Source: Victivallis sp. Marseille-Q1083 (GTDB taxonomy: Bacteria; Verrucomicrobiota; Lentisphaeria; Victivallales; Victivallaceae). From it: 64,000 bases of DNA. The DNA is taken from assembly GCF_903645315.1 (NCBI RefSeq), contig NZ_CAHJXL010000001.1, positions 2,759,501 to 2,823,500 on the forward strand, written 5' to 3'. Positions 27,542 through 38,126 of the stretch are shown one piece after another. The position numbers and the translations under genes were made by a program. The notes beneath the pieces were generated by a model. That model was given only the letters and a program-made list of their open reading frames with translations, had not been told where the DNA came from and ran no database searches. The stretch's first letter is position 1. Every line of letters begins with the position of its first letter.

Positions 27542-28006
27542 ATGAAAGACATGCCGAATCTGGAAGTTATTTTTCTGATGCATCGGGCTCTGGAGCATTT
27601 GCGCCGCCGGACGGTTGCCGAATATTGGCGTACCAACCAGCAGGATGACCTTATTGCCCAGTTGAACCAGCGGCAGATCGGTTATCTCTTCACGATTCAT
27701 CAGCATGAACCGTGTACTTTGCTGGAAGTGATGCACCACAGCGGCTTATCGAAATCGGCCGCTTCGACGGCGGTGGCGAAACTGGTCCGCTTGAAGATGG
27801 TCACGCGGGTTCGCAATGCGGCCGACCGCCGGGAAGTGATGATTCGGCTGCAGCCGGAATTGCGCGGCCATATTGAAGCGATCGACCGGCAATTCCGGTG
27901 CAATGTGGCGGCCTGCTTGGCCGGCGCGTCAGCCGGGGAGCTGGCCGGGATCCTGGCCGGCGCGGAATTGCTGTATCAACGGGTATTGGAGAATATTCAT
28001 GAGTGA
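27542..28006 (+). CDS. MarR-family transcriptional regulator
   Basis: 154 residues, normal length. The winged helix is visible as LLEVMHHSGLSKSAASTAVAKLVRLKMVTRVRN followed by the wing AADRREVMIRLQP. The gene overlaps the MATE exporter gene by 8 bases, so a MarR-controlled efflux operon is likely, with a drug-like effector unknown. No good Shine-Dalgarno is seen before the start; the predicted leader is only about 20 bases. Confidence 0.88.
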   Translation: MKDMPNLEVIFLMHRALEHLRRRTVAEYWRTNQQDDLIAQLNQRQIGYLFTIHQHEPCTLLEVMHHSGLSKSAASTAVAKLVRLKMVTRVRNAADRREVMIRLQPELRGHIEAIDRQFRCNVAACLAGASAGELAGILAGAELLYQRVLENIHE

Positions 28007-29441
28007 AGCGGGCCGGCGCAACAGTTATACGACCGGTTCGATCGGCGGCACGATGATCCGGACCGCCTTTTCCATGTTGCCGGCGACGCTGGCGATGTCC
28101 GGATACAACATTGCCGATACCTTTTTCGTCGCCAGGCTCGGCACGACGCCGCTGGCGGCGATGGGATTTTCCTTTCCAGTCATCATGCTGGTCAACTGCG
28201 TGTATCACGGTCTCGGCGTCGGGGTGATGACGACGGTGGCTCAGGCGCTGGGCGGCGGCCGGACGGCGAAAGCGGCCAGGATTATCACCGCCGGGCTGCT
28301 GCTGATTGCGGTTGTCTCGGTTCTGGTCGGCATGACGGGAATTGCCTGCCTGGACTGGACGTTTGCCCAGTTCGGCGCAACCGGAGAGGTGTTGAAACCG
28401 ATCCGGGCGTACATGATGATCTGGTACCTGTTCGGGTTGACCGGCTCTCTGGGGATGGCCGGCAACGATTTGCTGATCGCCGCCGGCGATTCCAAAATTG
28501 CCAGCACAGTGATGTGCGGCGGCATGATCGTCAACGTGGCGCTGGACCCTTTGCTGATTTTCGGCTGGGGAGGGATTCCCGGATTGGGCATTCAGGGTGC
28601 GGCGATTGCGACGGTGGCTTCACAGATGGTGACGGCGGTCATTGCGATCGGTTGGTTGTATGAACGGCATCGGCTGCTGACCTGGGCGGCGTTTCAATGG
28701 CGGTTGTTCAAGCATATCACCAGGTTGGTAACCCGTTTCGCGGTTCCGGCGACGATCGGCATGCTGATGATGCCGATCGGCAACGGAGTGGTGACGAAAA
28801 TCATCGCCGGCTTCGGCGATGCCGCCGTGGCGGCGACGGCGGCGGCCGGCCGGATTGAAGCGGTGGCGTTCGTTTTTCCGATGTCGCTGGGGATTACGCT
28901 GCTGCCGATGGTCGGCCAGAATTACGGAGCTTATTTTTACCGGCGCATCAATCAGTGCCGGCGTTTTTCGATGCGTTTTGCGTTGTATTTCGAATTGGTG
29001 ATGGCCGTTATTTATTTTCTGGCGGCGCCGCGGCTGGCCGGCTTTTTCTCCGACGATCCGGAAGTGGTGAAAATCATGGTCTGGTATTTGCGGATCATTC
29101 CGGTCGGCTTCGGCCTGATCGAAATTCATCGCTACAGCGGTTTTTTCTTCACCGGCTGCGGCAAACCGGGCGTCTCCGCCTGGTTGAACGCTTTGCGGAT
29201 TCTCGGCCTGATGGTGCCGTTTTCGCTGCTCGCGCTGTACTTCAAATCGTTGATCGGGGTGTTTGCCGCCCGGCTGGCGGCCGATGTGATCGCCGGTTCG
29301 GTCGGCTGGGCGGCGGCGCACTATCTGACCAGCCGGCTGCCGGCCGACGGGGTGCCGCCGAAAGCGGCGCCGAAGCGGGTGCCCGGGCCGGAAAGCGTGC
29401 CGGAAGAGTTGGCGGAGGCGATGGACAAAGTCGGCTTGTAA
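27999..29441 (+). CDS. MATE-family efflux transporter
   Basis: 480 residues with about 12 membrane segments. The N-terminal [24 protein letters not shown] segment is typical of MATE proteins, and the second-half repeat is recognisable at [22 protein letters not shown] 27999 follows GGAGA and overlaps the marR stop. It exports cationic or other drugs using an ion gradient; substrate unknown. Control by the adjacent MarR is likely. Confidence 0.9.
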   Translation: MSEAGRRNSYTTGSIGGTMIRTAFSMLPATLAMSGYNIADTFFVARLGTTPLAAMGFSFPVIMLVNCVYHGLGVGVMTTVAQALGGGRTAKAARIITAGLLLIAVVSVLVGMTGIACLDWTFAQFGATGEVLKPIRAYMMIWYLFGLTGSLGMAGNDLLIAAGDSKIASTVMCGGMIVNVALDPLLIFGWGGIPGLGIQGAAIATVASQMVTAVIAIGWLYERHRLLTWAAFQWRLFKHITRLVTRFAVPATIGMLMMPIGNGVVTKIIAGFGDAAVAATAAAGRIEAVAFVFPMSLGITLLPMVGQNYGAYFYRRINQCRRFSMRFALYFELVMAVIYFLAAPRLAGFFSDDPEVVKIMVWYLRIIPVGFGLIEIHRYSGFFFTGCGKPGVSAWLNALRILGLMVPFSLLALYFKSLIGVFAARLAADVIAGSVGWAAAHYLTSRLPADGVPPKAAPKRVPGPESVPEELAEAMDKVGL

Positions 29442-29487
29442 GCGGCCGGCTGGTGCCGGATTTTCCTCGGCCGGCTGTTTTCTTTTG
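29441..29487 (+). terminator. Candidate terminator after the MATE gene
   Basis: GC-rich arms (GCCGG/CCGGC) around a TTTTCCTC loop are followed by TGTTTTCTTTT. The stem is short and imperfect, so this is tentative. Confidence 0.35.
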
Positions 29488-29580
29488 CAAGATCGTCGCG
29501 GCGGCGGATTGCAAAATTCCCGGTTTGCGGTTACAGTATCCGGCGTGAAAGCAATATTAACGGTAAAGGATTGGATAAAA

Positions 29581-32139
29581 ATGGCCGGAGAGTACGATTT
29601 TAGTGCGATTGAAAAGAAATGGCAGAATTACTGGTTGACGCATAAGACGTTCAAAACCGAGGATTTTGTCGATAAGCCGAAATATTATGTGCTGGATATG
29701 TTTCCGTATCCAAGCGGAGCCGGGCTGCATGTCGGCCATCCCGAGGGATATACCGCGACGGATATCATCTGCCGGTACAAGCGGATGAAGGGGTTCAACG
29801 TGCTCCATCCGATGGGATGGGACGCGTTCGGGCTGCCGGCCGAGCAGTATGCGGTGGAGACCGGCACCCATCCGGCGGTGACGACGGAGAAGAACATCGA
29901 CAAATTCCGGGAACAGATCCGGGCGTTGGGTTTCAGCTACGACTGGGACCGGGAGATCAATACCACCGATCCGGAATATTTCAAATGGACGCAATGGATC
30001 TTCCTGCAGTTATTCAGGAAGAACCTTGCCTATATCGACGAAGTGGCGGTCAACTGGTGTCCGGCGCTGGGAACGGTGCTGGCCAACGAGGAAGTGATCG
30101 ATGGACGCAGCGAACGCGGCAATCATCCGGTCTTCCGCCGGCCGATGAAGCAATGGATGTTGAAGATCACCGAATACGCCGAACGGTTGCTGAACGACCT
30201 GGATGACCTGGATTGGCCGGAGGGCATCAAAGAGATGCAGCGCAACTGGATCGGCAAATCCACCGGTGCGGAGGTGGAATTCGGTGTCGTCGACCATGAT
30301 GACATCATCACGGTTTATACGACGCGGCCGGATACCCTGTTCGGAGCGACCTACATGGTGCTGGCGCCGGAACATCCGCTGGTGGACCGGATTACCGCCC
30401 CGGCACAGCGGTCGGCGGTCAAGGTTTACCAGGAGCAGGCCGCCTTGAAGAGCGATCTGGACCGCACCGAGCTGGCGACTGAGAAAACCGGCGCCTTTAC
30501 CGGCGCCTATGCGATCAATCCGGTCAACGGCGCGGCTTTGCCGATCTGGATTGCCGATTACGTGCTGAGCAGTTACGGGACCGGGGCGATCATGGCGGTG
30601 CCGGCGCACGATACTCGCGATTTCGAGTTTGCCCGGACTTTTGATTTGCCGGTCAAATGTATCATTGAACCGGATCCGGCGGCCGCTGCGGCGGAAAATG
30701 TCGATGTGGCGGCGGTATTGGCTGGCAAAGCCTGTTGGACCGGCAACGGGAAATTGATCAATTCGGCCAATGCGGAAGGATTGACACTCAACGGCCTGGA
30801 GGTGGCCGACTCCAAAGCGTTGGCGACCGCCTGGCTGGAAGAACGGCATATCGGCAGGGGGGCGGTCAAGTATAAATTGCGCGACTGGCTGTTCAGCCGG
30901 CAGCGTTATTGGGGGGAACCGTTTCCGGTGATTCATTTCGAGGACGGGTCGATCAAGCTGCTCGACGAGGATGAATTGCCGTTGGAGCCGCCGGCGATGG
31001 AGGATTTCAAACCGTCCGGGACCGGGGAGCCGCCGCTGGCCAAAGCGACCGACTGGGTGGAATATATCGAACCGGGCACCGGCCGGCGCGGCCGGCGGGA
31101 AACCAATACGATGCCGCAATGGGCCGGCTCCTGCTGGTATTATTTGCGCTATATCGATCCGAAGAACAGCGAAGCAGCCTGGGATCCGGCCAAGGAAAAA
31201 TACTGGATGCCGGTGGATTTGTACGTCGGCGGCGCCGAGCACGCGGTGTTGCATTTGCTGTATGCGCGTTTCTGGCACAAGGTGCTGTACGATTTGGGTT
31301 ACGTCTCGACCAGGGAACCATTCCAGAAGCTGATCAACCAGGGAATGATTTTAGGCGTTTCCTACAAGGATCAGCGCGGCGCGCTGGTGCCGTCCGATCA
31401 GGTGGAATTGACGCCGGACGGGCCGGTCCGCAAGAGTGACGGGGAGAAACTGGTGGAATTTCCGGCCAAGATGTCCAAGTCGCTGCGCAACGTCGTCAAT
31501 CCGGACGACGTGATCCGCGAATACGGCGCTGACAGCATGCGGCTGTATGAGATGTTCATGGGGCCGTTGGAAGCGGTGAAGCCGTGGAATACCAAAGGGG
31601 TGGAAGGGGTCTATCGTTTCCTGAAGCGTTCATGGCGGCTGATTGCGGCAACGCCGGTCGTCGACCGGGCCTGTACGGCCGGGGAGCTGCGCGTCCTGCA
31701 CGGCACGATCAAAAAGGTGACCGAGGATCTCGACACCTTTGGTTTCAATACGGCGATCAGCCAGTTGATGATTTTCGTCAATGAGTTCGGCAACAAACCG
31801 GAATTGCCGCGCGAGGCCGCGGAGGCGTTTGTAAAATTGCTGTCCGTCTTTGCGCCGCATATCGGCGAAGAGCTCTGGGAAAAATTGGGCCATGACTGGA
31901 CTGTCGCTTACGAACCGTGGCCGATATTTGAAGAAAAATATCTGGTGGTGAGCGAAGTGGAAATTCTGGTGCAGGTGTTGGGCCGGCCGAAGGCGCGGAT
32001 GATGGCGCCGGCCGATGCCGATGAGGCGACATTGCGGGAGATGGCGTTGAAGCAGGCGGAAATCCGTTCACTGCTGGATGGCAAGACGGTTCGCAAAGTG
32101 ATTTGTGTGCCGGGCCGCCTGGTCAACATCGTCATATGA
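29581..32139 (+). CDS. leuS: Leucyl-tRNA synthetase
   Basis: 852-residue class I enzyme. The HIGH-type motif is GLHVGHPEG with the FPYPSGAG lead-in, and the KMSKS motif is [12 protein letters not shown]. The CP1 editing domain lies between them and includes the [15 protein letters not shown] segment. ATG 29581 starts the protein with the usual [12 protein letters not shown]; a longer in-frame extension to 29485 has no support. Confidence 0.96.
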   Translation: MAGEYDFSAIEKKWQNYWLTHKTFKTEDFVDKPKYYVLDMFPYPSGAGLHVGHPEGYTATDIICRYKRMKGFNVLHPMGWDAFGLPAEQYAVETGTHPAVTTEKNIDKFREQIRALGFSYDWDREINTTDPEYFKWTQWIFLQLFRKNLAYIDEVAVNWCPALGTVLANEEVIDGRSERGNHPVFRRPMKQWMLKITEYAERLLNDLDDLDWPEGIKEMQRNWIGKSTGAEVEFGVVDHDDIITVYTTRPDTLFGATYMVLAPEHPLVDRITAPAQRSAVKVYQEQAALKSDLDRTELATEKTGAFTGAYAINPVNGAALPIWIADYVLSSYGTGAIMAVPAHDTRDFEFARTFDLPVKCIIEPDPAAAAAENVDVAAVLAGKACWTGNGKLINSANAEGLTLNGLEVADSKALATAWLEERHIGRGAVKYKLRDWLFSRQRYWGEPFPVIHFEDGSIKLLDEDELPLEPPAMEDFKPSGTGEPPLAKATDWVEYIEPGTGRRGRRETNTMPQWAGSCWYYLRYIDPKNSEAAWDPAKEKYWMPVDLYVGGAEHAVLHLLYARFWHKVLYDLGYVSTREPFQKLINQGMILGVSYKDQRGALVPSDQVELTPDGPVRKSDGEKLVEFPAKMSKSLRNVVNPDDVIREYGADSMRLYEMFMGPLEAVKPWNTKGVEGVYRFLKRSWRLIAATPVVDRACTAGELRVLHGTIKKVTEDLDTFGFNTAISQLMIFVNEFGNKPELPREAAEAFVKLLSVFAPHIGEELWEKLGHDWTVAYEPWPIFEEKYLVVSEVEILVQVLGRPKARMMAPADADEATLREMALKQAEIRSLLDGKTVRKVICVPGRLVNIVI

Positions 32140-32197
32140 CAAGCGACCGGTCCGGATCGATCCGGCCGCCTGTATCCGGCGGGCGAAACTGAATTCC

Positions 32198-32226
32198 GGG
32201 AAGCGCCGTCATCTCCGGCGCTTCCC
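32198..32226 (+). terminator. Stem-loop downstream of leuS
   Basis: GGGAAGCGCCG (32198-32208) pairs perfectly with CGGCGCTTCCC (32216-32226) over a 7-base loop. No T-run follows, so it may be a transcript-stabilising hairpin or a weak terminator. Confidence 0.45.
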
Positions 32227-32489
32227 GTCAGACCATCGGCCGATCGGCGACTGTTATCAGTGGTCCGGCCAGGATTTCGGCAGCCGGCCGAAAGCGCGAA
32301 GTTTGTGGTCGCGAGTGCCGTTGCTTGATAATATTGCCGTCCGGTTGAATGCCGGTTGTCGCTTTGTCCGGTCTTATTCATGCTTACATTTCCGCGTTGG
32401 CATGGCAAATGGTTTCGCTGCTTTTTTATATTGCTCTTGATCGATTTCCTGATGGATAATTATAGTAATACAAGCTATTTCAAATAAGA

Positions 32490-32672
32490 TTGACAGAATC
32501 TGATGTCAATAAATATTTTGAAAGAGGCAGACTTGTGGGATTCTTTTATATTTTAGGCATTAGTTTGGTTATATGCTTAATTGAATGCCTGGCGACCGCA
32601 ATCATTTTTATTTATTTCCGCTTGCATCAGCGGTTGGTCGGCGGCTTAGTGACAAACCCATCGTCCGAATAA
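32490..32672 (+). CDS. Candidate 60-residue membrane protein in an AT-rich patch
   Basis: TTG-initiated frame with one or two hydrophobic helices (GFFYILGISLVICLIECLATAIIFIYF). A possible promoter, TTGATC then TATAGT with an 18-base spacer, lies about 30 bases upstream. The sequence is much more AT-rich than the neighbours and its 3' end overlaps the convergent symporter gene. There is no ribosome binding site, so it may be a decayed or foreign fragment. The remaining bases from 32227 to 32489 show nothing convincing. Confidence 0.3.
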   Translation: MTESDVNKYFERGRLVGFFYILGISLVICLIECLATAIIFIYFRLHQRLVGGLVTNPSSE

Positions 32673-34591
32673 TCGATTCGGCGGCCTTGCAGATCCCGGA
32701 ACAGCCGGCCGGCATCGCGGCAGCCGCCGCAAAAAATCCAGCCGGTACAGACGATTCCCATGCCGATGTTGAGCCAGACATTCCAGTACCAGTAATCGGG
32801 CCAGAAGGTTGCCGGCAGCCAATCGGGGCGCAGAACGCCCAGCAGGGTGACAATCAGGAAAAATCCCCACCAGGCCGTCATCCAGGCGAAACTACCGTAA
32901 AAGAGCAGTCGTTCGAAGCGGGAAAAATCAGCTGCTATTCCCAGCAGCCTCCCCAGTTTTGGCAACCCGGCGGCCGCTGTTTCGGAGCATTCCTGCCGAT
33001 CCTGGTAACGCCCCCGGTGCAACAGCCGGTCGAGGTTGAATGGCTGTTTTTCCGGCAGCAGCAGCGAGCCGAGGACGTAAATAACGCTCGCTGCCGCCAT
33101 TGCGATAAAATAGATCCATTGTCCGTTTAGCGGGAATGCCGTATTCGTCCAGCGCGACCAATTCTGTTCGAGGACGATTCCACCGAATCCCAGCAGCGTG
33201 CCGGAGAGAAGCGCCAGGTAGGCCCCCCCGGTGGTGCCGCGCCGCCAGTAAAGCCCGCCGATGATCACGGCGCCCGCGCCACCCAGATAGATTGCTCCGG
33301 TCAGTGCGAAGAATTGCAGGACATAAGTTTTCAGGTCGAACAGGCAACTGAACAAAAAAGCGAAAACCGCCACTCCGACGATTGATAGCCGCAGCAACCG
33401 CAGATGCCGCCCGGGTTCGAACGGTTTGCCGCGCAACGGCACCACGATATCCTGGATGAAAATCGTTCCCCAACTGTGCAGATAGGTATCGTCGAAACTG
33501 ATCGCCGTGCCGATCACCACGGCGGCGAACAGGCCGAACAGACCGGGCGGCAGCAGATTGGAGATGGCTAGCGGCACGGTCATCTGTCTTTGCATTTGGG
33601 CGTCGCCGGCGGCGGCGATCTGTTCCTGGATGGGAACGGCCAGTCCGGCGAATTGCGGCAGATGGAGCACCGCGTAGGCGGTCAGCGGGATCAGGATGGC
33701 GACGCTGGTGTTGCTGACCAGCGTGCGCCAATTGCTGATCACGCCGGCCATCACCGCTTCGTGCGGCGTTTTGGCTGCCGCGTTGTAGCCGGAATTGCCC
33801 TGCCAGCTTCTGGCGTTGTAGATCATTCCCACCACGCCGATCAGAAAGTAGAAGATGTTGAAATCCGAAGTGGCGCTGCCGACCAGTGGATCGATTCGTG
33901 ACACGCCGGGCGGGGTGTCGCAGGCCAGTCCGGCCATCAATTCCGGCCAGGAGAAATTGGCCAGCAAATAAAGCGAGATGACGACGAAACTCAACATCAT
34001 GATGCTGCCTTGCAGGAAATCGGTGATCATGATCGCGATCTGACCGCCGGAGCAGGCGACGAAAACTGCCAGGCTCAGGTAGGCCAACATCATCAGCGGG
34101 ATGGTCGGCAGCGGATGACCGGCGATTTCCACAGTGCCGGGCAACCGTAGGAAGAAAACCAGCAGCCGGGCGGTGATGGCCGGGAAAATGCCGTAATTCA
34201 GCACACCGGAAATCCAGCAGAGCAATGCGGAAAAGAGGCGGAATCGGCGGCTGTAGCGCTCTTCGAAAAATTGGGCCAGTGTCAATGCCCGGGTCTGCCG
34301 GAAACGATAGACGATGAAACCGGTCAGCGCCAGAAACAGCGAAACCGGCGTTCCCAGCAGCGACCACCATTGCGGCGGCAAACCGGTCGAATAGGTCATT
34401 TCCCACAACGCCACCAGCCAGACAGCGCCGAGGAAGGTGTTGGAAACTGTCAGCAGATAGCGTCCGGCGACCCGGTTGGCGGCCAGGAAATCGGCGACGC
34501 CGCGCAGGTAGCGGCGGCTGTATTGCGCCAGCAGGAAAATCCCCGTTGGCATTGCGCCAATGATGCACCAGTCCAGCCAGTGGATGTTCAT
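32627..34591 (-). CDS. Sodium:solute symporter (SSS family), locus 2
   Basis: 654 residues with about 13-14 membrane helices. The N-terminal YLRGVADFLAANRVAGRYLLTVSN segment and the ISFDDTYLHSWGTIFIQDIV segment match SSS-family structure. It is the last gene of the minus-strand locus, overlapping the giant exported protein gene by 4 bases, and probably takes up the product of that enzyme. The protein differs in detail from the locus 1 symporter, so the loci are not simple duplicates. Confidence 0.88.
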   Translation of the reverse strand: MNIHWLDWCIIGAMPTGIFLLAQYSRRYLRGVADFLAANRVAGRYLLTVSNTFLGAVWLVALWEMTYSTGLPPQWWSLLGTPVSLFLALTGFIVYRFRQTRALTLAQFFEERYSRRFRLFSALLCWISGVLNYGIFPAITARLLVFFLRLPGTVEIAGHPLPTIPLMMLAYLSLAVFVACSGGQIAIMITDFLQGSIMMLSFVVISLYLLANFSWPELMAGLACDTPPGVSRIDPLVGSATSDFNIFYFLIGVVGMIYNARSWQGNSGYNAAAKTPHEAVMAGVISNWRTLVSNTSVAILIPLTAYAVLHLPQFAGLAVPIQEQIAAAGDAQMQRQMTVPLAISNLLPPGLFGLFAAVVIGTAISFDDTYLHSWGTIFIQDIVVPLRGKPFEPGRHLRLLRLSIVGVAVFAFLFSCLFDLKTYVLQFFALTGAIYLGGAGAVIIGGLYWRRGTTGGAYLALLSGTLLGFGGIVLEQNWSRWTNTAFPLNGQWIYFIAMAAASVIYVLGSLLLPEKQPFNLDRLLHRGRYQDRQECSETAAAGLPKLGRLLGIAADFSRFERLLFYGSFAWMTAWWGFFLIVTLLGVLRPDWLPATFWPDYWYWNVWLNIGMGIVCTGWIFCGGCRDAGRLFRDLQGRRIDYSDDGFVTKPPTNR

Positions 34592-37500
34592 GGCTGCCGC
34601 TCCGGAACCGAATTGACCGGGTGTAGAATTGCCGGTGGAGCCGGTCGGCGTGATCGGGTCGACAGTTCCACCAGCCGGCCGCGGACGACATCGTCATGCC
34701 AAGTTCGGACGACAAAACGGTTGCCGGCCGGCGGCAGCTCGAAACTGAGACGCTTGATCACGGTCATGCCGTCGTACCGGACGTCGAGGACGCCGTCATG
34801 CAGGTTGATCACCAGTTGCTTGAATTCATTGCGGTTCAGCGGGATCGATTGGAAAATCCAGCCGCGCCCATAGGGATCGGCCGGACCGGTGGCCATCCAG
34901 CCCCAGCCGGGAAAGCCGCCGCCATAGGTGAGTGTCAGTTTCCCCAATTGAAAGGCGAAACGGTCCGGCAGTTTGACCTGCATTTCCACATACAAATTCC
35001 GTCCGAACTGCGGTTCGAACGTTGCCACGGCCGCGCCGGTTGCCGGCGAGGCCGCCAGCACCAGTTCGTTCGCTGTCAGCTTGCTCTCCGGTGCCGCGTT
35101 GGTAAGCTGCCACTGCGCGGCGTCGAAACGGGTGACCGTCCAGGCCGGTTCCTCCGTAATTTCTTCAGGCGAAGGCGGAAATTCCGGTTCGCTTCCGGCC
35201 GGTTTGACGACCAGGAGCCGGCAACTGTGCGGCGCCAGTTCGTCGTGTAACCGGCTGCCGTCGACCGGTTCCCGGCGCAGATAATCGGCGACTTCGATCA
35301 CCCGCCCCGGATACAGTTTGCTCAAATCCAGTTGATATTCGCCCGGGCGGTAACGCAAATTGCCGACTACGACCAACGATTCCCGTTCGCTGTAATAGAG
35401 CGAAACCAGGCAGGTTTCCGAGTTGAAGCCGAGTCGGGTCTGAGGGCGCCAGAAGGGATGGAACTCCCGGTCGGGGCCGCCGAATCGGGTCAGCAGTTGC
35501 AGGTCGAGCTCTTCCGGTTCGGTGTCGGTATTGACGGCGTACTCGCTGTTGAAGAGCAGCGCATAGACCAGCGCCGTGTCCAGACCGTCGTAGTTGTGCA
35601 GTTGTTTCGGCCAGTAGATGGTGCGCCAGCCCCACGGCAGGCCGGAATAGCCGACGGCGAACATCGCCCGGGACGGGTAATAGCCGCGCCGGAAACGCAT
35701 CAGTTGTTCGCCTTCGAAGTAGGCGTCGAAGAAACTCAGGGTATTGACGTCGATTCCGCCGCCGGTGTGGGCGATCAGCCAGAATTCGTCGCCGGTGGCG
35801 TCGAAAAGGCCGCGCAGCCGTTTCAGAAATTCCCGCTGCTTGACTACCAGGCTGGGAGTGTCTGCTTCCAGCGCTGCCACTGTCGGGCGGCCGCAGCCGT
35901 ACGGATGTAGCACGTTGGCGTCTCCCCAGGGAACCGAAAGTCCGTCGCTCATGATGCCGCGAATACCGGTTTCGGCGATCAGCTGGCGGTAGTTGTGCAG
36001 TTGCAGATCACCCTCCGGCCCACGTTTGCAGGTCGCGTAACAATCCTTGTCCTGCCAGAAATAATAACGCCATTGCGGTTCCAGCTCCAGATCGTCGCGG
36101 AACTCTGTCATCGCCGGGGCGTCCTCCTGCAGACCCTGGCAGCAATAGAGGGTCAGCAACCGGTTTTGCTCTGCCAGCTCTGCCACCCGGGTTTTCAACG
36201 CTTCCGTTCTGCCGAGGTCGGGGTAGCCGTGCCAGCGGCTCCAGCCTTCCCACCACCAGGTCGCCGCGGAGCGCACCGGGCGGTTCGGATAAGGCTTGGT
36301 GGGAGTCGGCTGCAGGAAGAAACGGAAAAGCGCCGAGCGGCCCTGCAATTGTCCGGCGCCGTCCACCAGCCGCACGATCAATTCATCGCCGTCCGCCGTT
36401 TGGCGCAGTTCCAGTTGATGGCGGATATCCCGTGACCGGAATGGGTCGGTATCGTAATTAAACGAGAGTCCTTCCTCTTCATTGCCGACCCATAATGTCG
36501 AGGCCGGGCCGCGGTAGCCGGCGCCGGTCAGCGCGCCGGCTTTCTGAACCGAAACACCGGGTAGCAGGTATTTCGCCACGCCGTCCGCCAGCGGAATGAT
36601 GACCGTCACCTGGTCGATATCCGCCAGCTCTGGTGTGGTGAGTTCGAATTTGTATTCGATGAAGCCGTCGAAGTCGACTTTGGCCCGCGCTTCGATGGCG
36701 GTGCCGTCATCGGCGTGCAGGCTGCCGGCAACTCTTGCCTGAGTGCCGTCGAGCGCCAGTTGGGCCGGCGGTCCGGAAAGTTTCAATGTCGTTCCCCGCC
36801 GGGAGATGAGCAACCGGGCCGGACCGCCGAGCAACGCATCTCGCGCTCCGTTGCGCCGGACTGCCGACGGCAGCGCGTTCGGGGCGAATTCCAGCGACTG
36901 ATGCAGCAGTTTCAAATGATTGTCGACGAGTTCGGGCAGCGTCCACGGCGCTGGGATTTTTTGATCGATATATTCGGCCCCGGCGTCGGTTCCCAGCCAT
37001 TCCGGCATGGTCATCGCCGGGCAGACGGTCGTCACTTCGGCAACCGGTTTGCCGGCTGGATCGCGGACTGTGAAATGGGCTTGGCGTTCCGGCTGGTCGC
37101 CCGGCGGCAGAGGGCAGACCAGCAGCGCTTGGCGCTCTTCCAGCAGATTCCGGTCGCGGTCGACGGCAGGGAAGAATTGCAGCACGCCTTCCACCGGGAC
37201 GCAGCCGCTGACTTCCAGCCGGGCGGACAGCTCCGGCTGTTTCCCGGTGATCTTGACGCTGCCGACCACCACGCCGTTCAACGGCCCGTATTTGATCGCC
37301 GCCCGGCAGGTCGCTGCCGGCAACGTCTGCCGCCGGGGAGGCGGAAACCGTTCCCGCGTGGCGTCGCCGCCGAAGACGAACCGGCCGAACGGCATCGCTG
37401 CGTAACCGCCATAACTCGGCAAATGCCAACCCAGCATGTCCGGCGGACGGAAACGGAAGAGATTGCCATAGATGGTCCGACCGGCGACGGCTTCGAGTCC

Positions 37501-38091
37501 GCAGGCGACAAACGGAATGCGCAGTTCCACCGTCCAGCCTTCGCCCGGCTGGACCGAAACGGCGGAATCGAACCCGGCGACTTCCAGCGGCGCTTCGTTG
37601 AATTGGCGCTGTCGGGCGTTGACGGCGTTGACGGTGAAGAGGTAGTAGAAATCGGCGGCAGCCACTTCGCCGTCCAACGCTCCCTCGTAACCACCAACGT
37701 TGATTTTATCCCGGACCGCGATCTCCGGGTCAGCGACGCCGAGAACGACTTGAATGGCGTCGTCATTGTTGAAAAAGAGGTCGTGCCAGGGACGCTGGTA
37801 GGCTTCGGGATAACCGGGAGTACCATCGAAACAGCGCGCTGCGACATACAATGCTTCGTCGTCGAACATCAAGTGGAATTCTGTTGCCACCGCGGCCGCT
37901 GTCGGCGAACCCAGCGGCCGGATTTGCCGGATTACCGCCGCCTGCGACCACTCTTCCGGAGAAAAGCGGCCGTCGATGATTGGTGCGGTGCCGGTTTGGA
38001 ATGGAATGACGGCCTGCGGCATTTCCGGCCCGGCGGCGGCAGCGGTGAACAGCGGCAGGAAAAAAAGAGCGGATAAGTGGCGAATTGACAT
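34588..38091 (-). CDS. Giant exported glycosidase-like protein (CBM9-like N-terminus, DUF6067-like core)
   Basis: 1167 residues with a signal peptide (LSALFFLPLFTAAAA). The N-terminal ~200 residues have the CBM9-type pattern: IIDGRFSPEEWSQAAVI, then FDDEALYVAARCFD. A long beta-rich middle region precedes a core with TWWWEGWSRWHGYPD, IRGIMSDGLSVPWGD and FWLIAHTGGGIDVNT, which recalls the DUF6067 glycoside-hydrolase-like family; catalytic residues are not certain. The last 200 residues look like a concanavalin-type sheet domain. A beta-galactosidase or GH42-like alternative cannot be excluded. Confidence 0.7.
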   Translation of the reverse strand: MSIRHLSALFFLPLFTAAAAGPEMPQAVIPFQTGTAPIIDGRFSPEEWSQAAVIRQIRPLGSPTAAAVATEFHLMFDDEALYVAARCFDGTPGYPEAYQRPWHDLFFNNDDAIQVVLGVADPEIAVRDKINVGGYEGALDGEVAAADFYYLFTVNAVNARQRQFNEAPLEVAGFDSAVSVQPGEGWTVELRIPFVACGLEAVAGRTIYGNLFRFRPPDMLGWHLPSYGGYAAMPFGRFVFGGDATRERFPPPRRQTLPAATCRAAIKYGPLNGVVVGSVKITGKQPELSARLEVSGCVPVEGVLQFFPAVDRDRNLLEERQALLVCPLPPGDQPERQAHFTVRDPAGKPVAEVTTVCPAMTMPEWLGTDAGAEYIDQKIPAPWTLPELVDNHLKLLHQSLEFAPNALPSAVRRNGARDALLGGPARLLISRRGTTLKLSGPPAQLALDGTQARVAGSLHADDGTAIEARAKVDFDGFIEYKFELTTPELADIDQVTVIIPLADGVAKYLLPGVSVQKAGALTGAGYRGPASTLWVGNEEEGLSFNYDTDPFRSRDIRHQLELRQTADGDELIVRLVDGAGQLQGRSALFRFFLQPTPTKPYPNRPVRSAATWWWEGWSRWHGYPDLGRTEALKTRVAELAEQNRLLTLYCCQGLQEDAPAMTEFRDDLELEPQWRYYFWQDKDCYATCKRGPEGDLQLHNYRQLIAETGIRGIMSDGLSVPWGDANVLHPYGCGRPTVAALEADTPSLVVKQREFLKRLRGLFDATGDEFWLIAHTGGGIDVNTLSFFDAYFEGEQLMRFRRGYYPSRAMFAVGYSGLPWGWRTIYWPKQLHNYDGLDTALVYALLFNSEYAVNTDTEPEELDLQLLTRFGGPDREFHPFWRPQTRLGFNSETCLVSLYYSERESLVVVGNLRYRPGEYQLDLSKLYPGRVIEVADYLRREPVDGSRLHDELAPHSCRLLVVKPAGSEPEFPPSPEEITEEPAWTVTRFDAAQWQLTNAAPESKLTANELVLAASPATGAAVATFEPQFGRNLYVEMQVKLPDRFAFQLGKLTLTYGGGFPGWGWMATGPADPYGRGWIFQSIPLNRNEFKQLVINLHDGVLDVRYDGMTVIKRLSFELPPAGNRFVVRTWHDDVVRGRLVELSTRSRRPAPPAILHPVNSVPERQP

Positions 38092-38126
38092 GGCTGGACC
38101 TCTGGAATTCCGGATTGTTCAGGGGG

